Assembly (NCBI GenBank): GCA_965661265.1 | Contig: CBFIDE010000005.1 | Coordinates: 62,001-126,000, forward strand | DNA: 64,000 nucleotides | Source of the DNA: CBFIDE01 sp965661265 | Lineage (GTDB): Bacteria > Bacteroidota > Bacteroidia > Flavobacteriales > Schleiferiaceae | Reading direction: 5' to 3' | In this document: positions 59,690-64,000 of the stretch, in pieces | Position numbering within the stretch: the first letter of the stretch is position 1 | Layout of the letters: the number at the start of each line of letters is the position of its first letter | Made by a program: the position numbers and the translations under genes | Notes under the pieces: generated by a model | Seen by the model: only the letters and a program-made list of their open reading frames with translations | Databases searched by the model: none | What the model was told of the DNA's origin: nothing

Positions 59690-61081
59690 ATGTCCGTAAA
59701 ACCAAGTTTACCTAAGGGAACCCGAGATATGCTTCCTAAAAGCATGTTAGAAAGGGAGTTTATTATTGACTCCATAAAAAAGGTGTTTAAAAAGTATTCA
59801 TTTTCTCCAATAGAAACTCCTGCAATGGAGAATATTAGTACCCTCAGTGGGAAGTATGGAGATGAGGGTGATCGCTTGATTTTTAAAATTTTGAATTCAG
59901 GAGATTTTCTGGCTAAAGCCGATAAAAACGCTCTTGAATCTTTGGACTCAAAGAGCTTAACTTCTAGTATTTCTGAGAAAGCTTTGAGGTACGATTTAAC
60001 AGTTCCTTTTGCTCGTTTTGTGGTGCAGAATCAAAATGAAATCAATTTCCCTTTTAAGAGATATCAAATTCAGCCAGTCTGGAGAGCGGACAGGCCTCAA
60101 AAAGGGAGGTTTAGAGAATTTTTTCAATGTGATGCTGATGTAATCGGCTCCAATTCATTGCTCTTAGAACTTGAGTTTGTCAAAATCTATGATGAGGTAT
60201 TTTCTTCACTTGGATTAGACGTAGATATTAGAATTAATAACAGAAAAATTCTTGCTGGGCTGGCATCTGTTTTTGGTGTTGAAAATAAATGGACTGACTT
60301 TACAATTACTTTAGATAAACTGGATAAAGTTGGTTGGGGAAAACTAAGTGTTGAATTCCTGGAAATGGGAATAACTCAGGCTAATGTTGATAAACTTGAG
60401 AAAATTTTCATTGAGAAAAGAACTAATGCTGAAACTTTTGAGTTGCTCAAGAATATCCTTGAAACAAACCAAGAAGGAAGTAAAGGCCTAGAGGAGCTCA
60501 AATTTGTTCTTGATAATATTCAAACTTTAAATATTCAAAATGATCTTTCTTTTGATCCTAGCTTAGCTAGAGGATTAAACTATTATACAGGTGCTATCTT
60601 TGAGGTGGTAGCAAATGGAGTAGAACTTGGATCAATTGGAGGTGGGGGCCGCTATGACGAGCTTACCGCGATATTTGGATTAAAAGGAATTTCAGGTATA
60701 GGCGTTTCATTTGGCTTAGATCGAATTCAAATCGCTTTAGGCGAAAAGAACCTATACCCTAAAACAAACATCCAAAGTACGGAGATAATGTTTCTAAATT
60801 TTGGTGAGGAAGAAGCTCTTTTTGGTCTAAAACTAGCGACAGAATTGCGGGATCTAGGAGTCAAAACGGAGGTGTATCCTGATAAGGCTAAGATCAAGAA
60901 GCAAATGGATTTTGCCAATAAGAATAATGTAAAATATGTTGTTCTTTTAGGTAAAGACGAGATGGAGTCTGGAGAATATACTATAAAAAACATGGAATCT
61001 GGAGATCAGTTTAAGCTGAGTAGAATTGAACTTTTAGAAAAATTTAACTTACAAAATAAGCGTACTGATGGAAAACACTAA
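59690..61081 (+). CDS. hisS: Histidyl-tRNA synthetase
   Basis: Class II aminoacyl-tRNA synthetase, 463 residues, charging tRNA-His. Motif 1 region starts at PKGTRDMLP, motif 2 is RYQIQPVWRADRPQKGRFREFFQCDADVIG (given in parts: QPVWRADRPQKGRFREF, then CDADVIG), the histidine A loop is RGLNYYTGAIFE and motif 3 is GGGRYDELT. A C-terminal anticodon-binding domain follows. The stop overlaps hutH by 14 bp. Confidence 0.97.
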   Translation: MSVKPSLPKGTRDMLPKSMLEREFIIDSIKKVFKKYSFSPIETPAMENISTLSGKYGDEGDRLIFKILNSGDFLAKADKNALESLDSKSLTSSISEKALRYDLTVPFARFVVQNQNEINFPFKRYQIQPVWRADRPQKGRFREFFQCDADVIGSNSLLLELEFVKIYDEVFSSLGLDVDIRINNRKILAGLASVFGVENKWTDFTITLDKLDKVGWGKLSVEFLEMGITQANVDKLEKIFIEKRTNAETFELLKNILETNQEGSKGLEELKFVLDNIQTLNIQNDLSFDPSLARGLNYYTGAIFEVVANGVELGSIGGGGRYDELTAIFGLKGISGIGVSFGLDRIQIALGEKNLYPKTNIQSTEIMFLNFGEEEALFGLKLATELRDLGVKTEVYPDKAKIKKQMDFANKNNVKYVVLLGKDEMESGEYTIKNMESGDQFKLSRIELLEKFNLQNKRTDGKH

Positions 61082-62576
61082 TTTGATTATTAGTCCAGAT
61101 CACCTAAGATTAGAGAGCCTGTATGAATCTTGGATTGAGGGTAGAGGGATTGAGCTTTCTCAGGAATCTAAAGGCTTAATAATAAAGTGCAGAGATTATT
61201 TGGATGCAAAAATGCTTCAAGCTGAGACACCTATTTATGGCATAAATACAGGTTTCGGCTCACTTTATAATATCAGTATTGAAGGCCACGATTTAGAAAG
61301 TCTTCAAGAAAATCTCGTGAAGTCACATGCCTGTGGAGCAGGTGAGGAAGTGGACAGTGAGATTGTGAAGATGATGCTGCTTTTAAAAGTAAGGTCATTG
61401 AGCTTTGGTCATTCAGGTGTACGTCTTGAAGTTGTTGACTATTTATGCAAGTTTTTTAATGAGGATCTTCTGCCTGTTGTTTATGAACAAGGTAGTCTTG
61501 GTGCCTCAGGCGACTTGGCGCCATTGGCTCATCTAAGTTTGGCTTTATTAGGCGAGGGCGAAGTTTATTTAAAGTCTGAGAGAATGTCAGCTCAATCAGC
61601 GCTTGAGAAAATCGGCCTAGAGCCCCTAAAATTAAAATCTAAAGAAGGCCTGGCTCTATTAAACGGAACACAGTTTATGTTGGCTTTTGGTGTCATTGGT
61701 CTTTTCAATAGTATGCGAATTTCTTACCTAGCAGATCTGATTGGATCTATTAGTGTTGACGCATTTGATGGAAGAATTGAGCCGTTTGATCATCTTGTAC
61801 ACAAGGCTAGGCCTCATAATGGTCAAATAAAGACCTCAGAAAGAGTAAGAGAGTTTTTGGAAGGTAGTGAGTTGATTAATAGACCTAAAGTTCATGTTCA
61901 AGATCCGTATTCATTTAGGTGCATTCCGCAAGTACATGGAGCTACAAAAGATGCCTTAGAATATGTTTATAAGACATTTAGTACAGAAATCAATTCTGTG
62001 ACCGACAATCCAACTATTTTTCCTGATGACGATAAGATAATTTCTGGTGGTAATTTTCATGGTCAGACCTTAGCCTTGGCCCTTGATATGTTGGCTATAG
62101 CTATTGCTGAATTAGGAAATATATCCGAAAGGAGAACATATTTATTAGTCAGTGGTCAAAGAGAGCTTCCGGCATTTCTTGTGGCAAGACCAGGGCTTAA
62201 CAGCGGACTGATGATTGCGCAGTATACTGCGGCTTCAATAGTTAGTCAGAATAAGCAATATTGCACACCTGCGTCTATAGATTCTATTGTTTCAAGCAAT
62301 GGGCAAGAAGATCACGTAAGTATGGGAGCAAATGCAGCAACCAAAGCTCATAAAGTAATAAACAATGTGTTTACAGTTTTAGGGATTGAGCTTATGAGCG
62401 CCTCTCAAGCCTTGAAATTTAGAGACCAAAATAGTTCAGAATTTATTGAAGCTCTATTAAGTGCTTATCGCGATGAGGTTCCATTTATTAATAAGGATAG
62501 AATTTTGAGTACAGACATTGCCGCCAGCAAGAACTTTATTAGTACTCTTGAACTAGACTCGGAATTGATATTTTAA
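61068..62576 (+). CDS. hutH: Histidine ammonia-lyase
   Basis: Aromatic amino acid ammonia-lyase, 502 residues, releasing ammonia from histidine to give urocanate. The Ala146-Ser147-Gly148 triad that forms the MIO cofactor is in GSLGASGDLAPLAHL, catalytic Tyr57 in PIYGINTGFG, and His87 in KSHACGAGE, which favours histidine over phenylalanine. SVTDNPTIF also fits. It overlaps hisS by 14 bp. hutU, hutI and hutG are not in the window, so the rest of the pathway, if present, is elsewhere. The terminator lies inside the next convergent gene. Confidence 0.95.
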   Translation: MENTNLIISPDHLRLESLYESWIEGRGIELSQESKGLIIKCRDYLDAKMLQAETPIYGINTGFGSLYNISIEGHDLESLQENLVKSHACGAGEEVDSEIVKMMLLLKVRSLSFGHSGVRLEVVDYLCKFFNEDLLPVVYEQGSLGASGDLAPLAHLSLALLGEGEVYLKSERMSAQSALEKIGLEPLKLKSKEGLALLNGTQFMLAFGVIGLFNSMRISYLADLIGSISVDAFDGRIEPFDHLVHKARPHNGQIKTSERVREFLEGSELINRPKVHVQDPYSFRCIPQVHGATKDALEYVYKTFSTEINSVTDNPTIFPDDDKIISGGNFHGQTLALALDMLAIAIAELGNISERRTYLLVSGQRELPAFLVARPGLNSGLMIAQYTAASIVSQNKQYCTPASIDSIVSSNGQEDHVSMGANAATKAHKVINNVFTVLGIELMSASQALKFRDQNSSEFIEALLSAYRDEVPFINKDRILSTDIAASKNFISTLELDSELIF

Positions 62577-64000
62577 CGATAAAGGGTAAAGCTCCCTTTT
62601 TTTACCTCTTTGCCAAATTGTAAATTATAAGTATAAACACCTAGTGGTGCTGGTTCACCATTAAAATAACCATCCCAAAATTCTGAATAAGGATTTTGGG
62701 TATAGAAGATTATTTGTCCCCATCGGTTAAAAATTCTGAGCTCATCTTGCTCATTACATTGATTACCAGATATTTCATAAAAATCATTTAGGTCATCACC
62801 ATTTGGAGTAAAGGCATTTGGAATAAAGACCTCGCCTTGTATTCTGTCTAATTTCAATATAGATTCTTGAACATAATCAGTATTACAAACACTATCATTG
62901 ATAAGTATTCTAACTGGGTAAATTCCGTCCTGTGTCAATTTTATCCCTGGCTCTCTGCCCGTATATATTCCAACTCCATCAATTTCCCAATAGTAAGAAT
63001 AAGATGGTTTATCATTGATGAAACTCACAACAACTGATCCATCAGAGCAATCAGAAAAGCCCATTTGAACTACAGGTGTAGGAATGGTGTCTATAAAAGT
63101 AATAAATGTGGATGTAGTATCTGAACTAACACAGCTCGTATCCAGGGCTATGAGCTCTATCTCGTAGGTTCCGGGAGCAGAGTAGCTATGATTAGGATTA
63201 AAAGCTGTTGATGAGGTGCCATCTCCAAAATTCCATTCATAGACATTAGCCTTAGAGCTAAAGTTTGAAGTCTTTATCTTGTATTCGCTGTCGCAAGCCG
63301 TATATTCTACTGTAAAGCTAGCAATAGGCTCAATTCCTTTGTCATGAGTGATGCTGATTAATGTAGTATCTGAAGTGCCGCAAATAGTGTCATAGCTAAC
63401 TAACGTAATAGTGTATGTTCCAAAAGTAGGGTATAGGGTTGTCGGTTCAAAATCTGTTGAAGTATTGCCATTGCCAAAATCCCATAAAAAGGAGTTCGCA
63501 TTACTGCTCCCATTCGTAAATTTAACTTCTAAAACTTGACAAGAAGTATCAACAATTGACGAAAAATTAATACCACTTTCGGCAGTAACAACTTGTTGAA
63601 AATCCAGTTTAATTGCGCCTAAATTACAATTAGAACTTCCATTTGTAGTGGAGTAAGCATTTGGAGTTGTAGGATAAGTGCCTCCATTACATGCAGCGCA
63701 AACACTTTGATAAACAATTCCATTTCTATCAAACCGGCTTGTGCCTCCATCTACATGTTCAGCAGCAGATCCGCCAAAAAAACTACCAAAAACTAAAGCT
63801 TCTGCATTTCTTGAAAGAACCATAAAATAGAAGTCGCTCCCGTCAGATGTGCTTTGCAAAGCATCAGGTGTAATTGCAAGTTGCATGGTGTTTCCTCTTG
63901 AGAGGCCCGTAGAGCTCACTCTGTTTGAGGATCCATTCCAGCCGCTGAGATATATATTTAAACAATCATCAACCATGAAAGCCGTTGGTACAAGATCAAA
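62573..64000 (-). CDS. PKD-repeat protein with T9SS type B sorting domain, N-terminus cut off
   Basis: C-terminal 475 residues or more of a large secreted protein; the frame is open at the right edge (FDLVPTAFMVDDCLNIYLSGW continues beyond the internal Met). It has an SBBP-like N-terminal part and two PKD domains (WDFGNGNTSTDFEPTTLY; WNFGDGTSSTAFNPNHSY). It ends with the gliding motility-associated C-terminal domain (VFIPNAFTPNGDDLNDFY, IFNRWGQIIF, ending GSFTLYR), a T9SS type B signal. It is expected on the cell surface in adhesion or gliding. Several Cys in each PKD-like unit may form disulfides. Confidence 0.9.
   Translation of the reverse strand, partial: FDLVPTAFMVDDCLNIYLSGWNGSSNRVSSTGLSRGNTMQLAITPDALQSTSDGSDFYFMVLSRNAEALVFGSFFGGSAAEHVDGGTSRFDRNGIVYQSVCAACNGGTYPTTPNAYSTTNGSSNCNLGAIKLDFQQVVTAESGINFSSIVDTSCQVLEVKFTNGSSNANSFLWDFGNGNTSTDFEPTTLYPTFGTYTITLVSYDTICGTSDTTLISITHDKGIEPIASFTVEYTACDSEYKIKTSNFSSKANVYEWNFGDGTSSTAFNPNHSYSAPGTYEIELIALDTSCVSSDTTSTFITFIDTIPTPVVQMGFSDCSDGSVVVSFINDKPSYSYYWEIDGVGIYTGREPGIKLTQDGIYPVRILINDSVCNTDYVQESILKLDRIQGEVFIPNAFTPNGDDLNDFYEISGNQCNEQDELRIFNRWGQIIFYTQNPYSEFWDGYFNGEPAPLGVYTYNLQFGKEVKKGSFTLYR
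62581..62603 (+). terminator. Terminator of hutH inside the convergent gene
   Basis: Stem AAAGGG / CCCTTT with a 7-base loop, followed by a run of T to 62603, starting 4 bp after the hutH stop and within the last codons of the convergent T9SS gene. A short stem, so efficiency may be moderate. Confidence 0.65.

Noticed and set aside
1..64000. Possible tRNA, rRNA, CRISPR, IS or prophage content
   Set aside because: All gaps are short and were read; no cloverleaf, repeat-spacer pattern, transposase, integrase or terminal inverted repeat was found.

Overview
This is an AT-rich chromosomal window (about two-thirds A+T by eye) from a member of the Bacteroidota, most likely order Flavobacteriales. 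The evidence for this is type IX secretion (T9SS) sorting domains (types A and B), a PorE-like OmpA protein, DUF4293 and DUF6095 proteins, a Rho factor with a long disordered insert, an S46 dipeptidyl peptidase, a putative sulfonolipid (capnine) operon, and promoters of the Bacteroidota -7 type TAnnTTTG. I see no rRNA, tRNA, insertion sequence, prophage or CRISPR array. Coding density is very high: neighbours often overlap by 1-20 bp and no gene-free stretch exceeds 300 bp.

Layout. 1-6.6 kb: 3' end of guaA overlapping a LysM/PBP1-like protein, a MoxR-ATPase/VWA pair on the minus strand, and OsmC plus a small secreted protein. 6.6-10.7 kb: a tight minus-strand operon SDR / cysteine-synthase-like / alpha-oxoamine synthase / VOC protein. 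It matches the three enzyme types of capnine (sulfonolipid) synthesis plus one extra gene. 10.8-11.9 kb: a DUF481 protein. 11.9-18.8 kb: a minus-strand DNA-damage cassette: self-cleaving HTH-S24 repressor, DUF72, SRAP (YedK/HMCES type), DnaE-like polymerase and DinB, with a palindromic operator candidate before the repressor.

19-21.7 kb: SGNH lipoprotein and PorE-like protein. 21.7-29 kb: two divergent copies of a lipoprotein + outer-membrane-barrel (DUF5723-like) pair, the right copy carrying a second lipoprotein. 29-37.4 kb: rarA, rhomboid, membrane and housekeeping genes, kdsB, DUF6095, uvrA. 37.4-41.3 kb: an ECF sigma factor flanked by two small ORFs (21 and 48 codons), DUF427, a cold-shock protein and a DPP11-like S46 peptidase, several closed by clear hairpin terminators. 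41.3-44.2 kb: RsmI-like methylase, LMW-PTP, dnaA and its 222-bp upstream region. 44.2-53.5 kb: thioesterase, T9SS metalloprotease, yigZ, DMT transporter, ribD, two poorly known genes, ettA and rho sharing a bidirectional terminator. 53.7-64 kb: DUF4293, phosphoesterase, truA/ABC exporter, SPFH protein, DnaJ-like membrane protein, hisS-hutH, and the C-terminal part of a PKD-containing gliding/T9SS type B protein that runs off the right edge.

Most promising for follow-up: the sulfonolipid operon with its unexplained VOC gene; the repressor-controlled mutagenesis cassette; the mirrored lipoprotein/barrel pairs; and the small ORFs around the sigma factor. All functional assignments come from reading motifs and family memory without searches.
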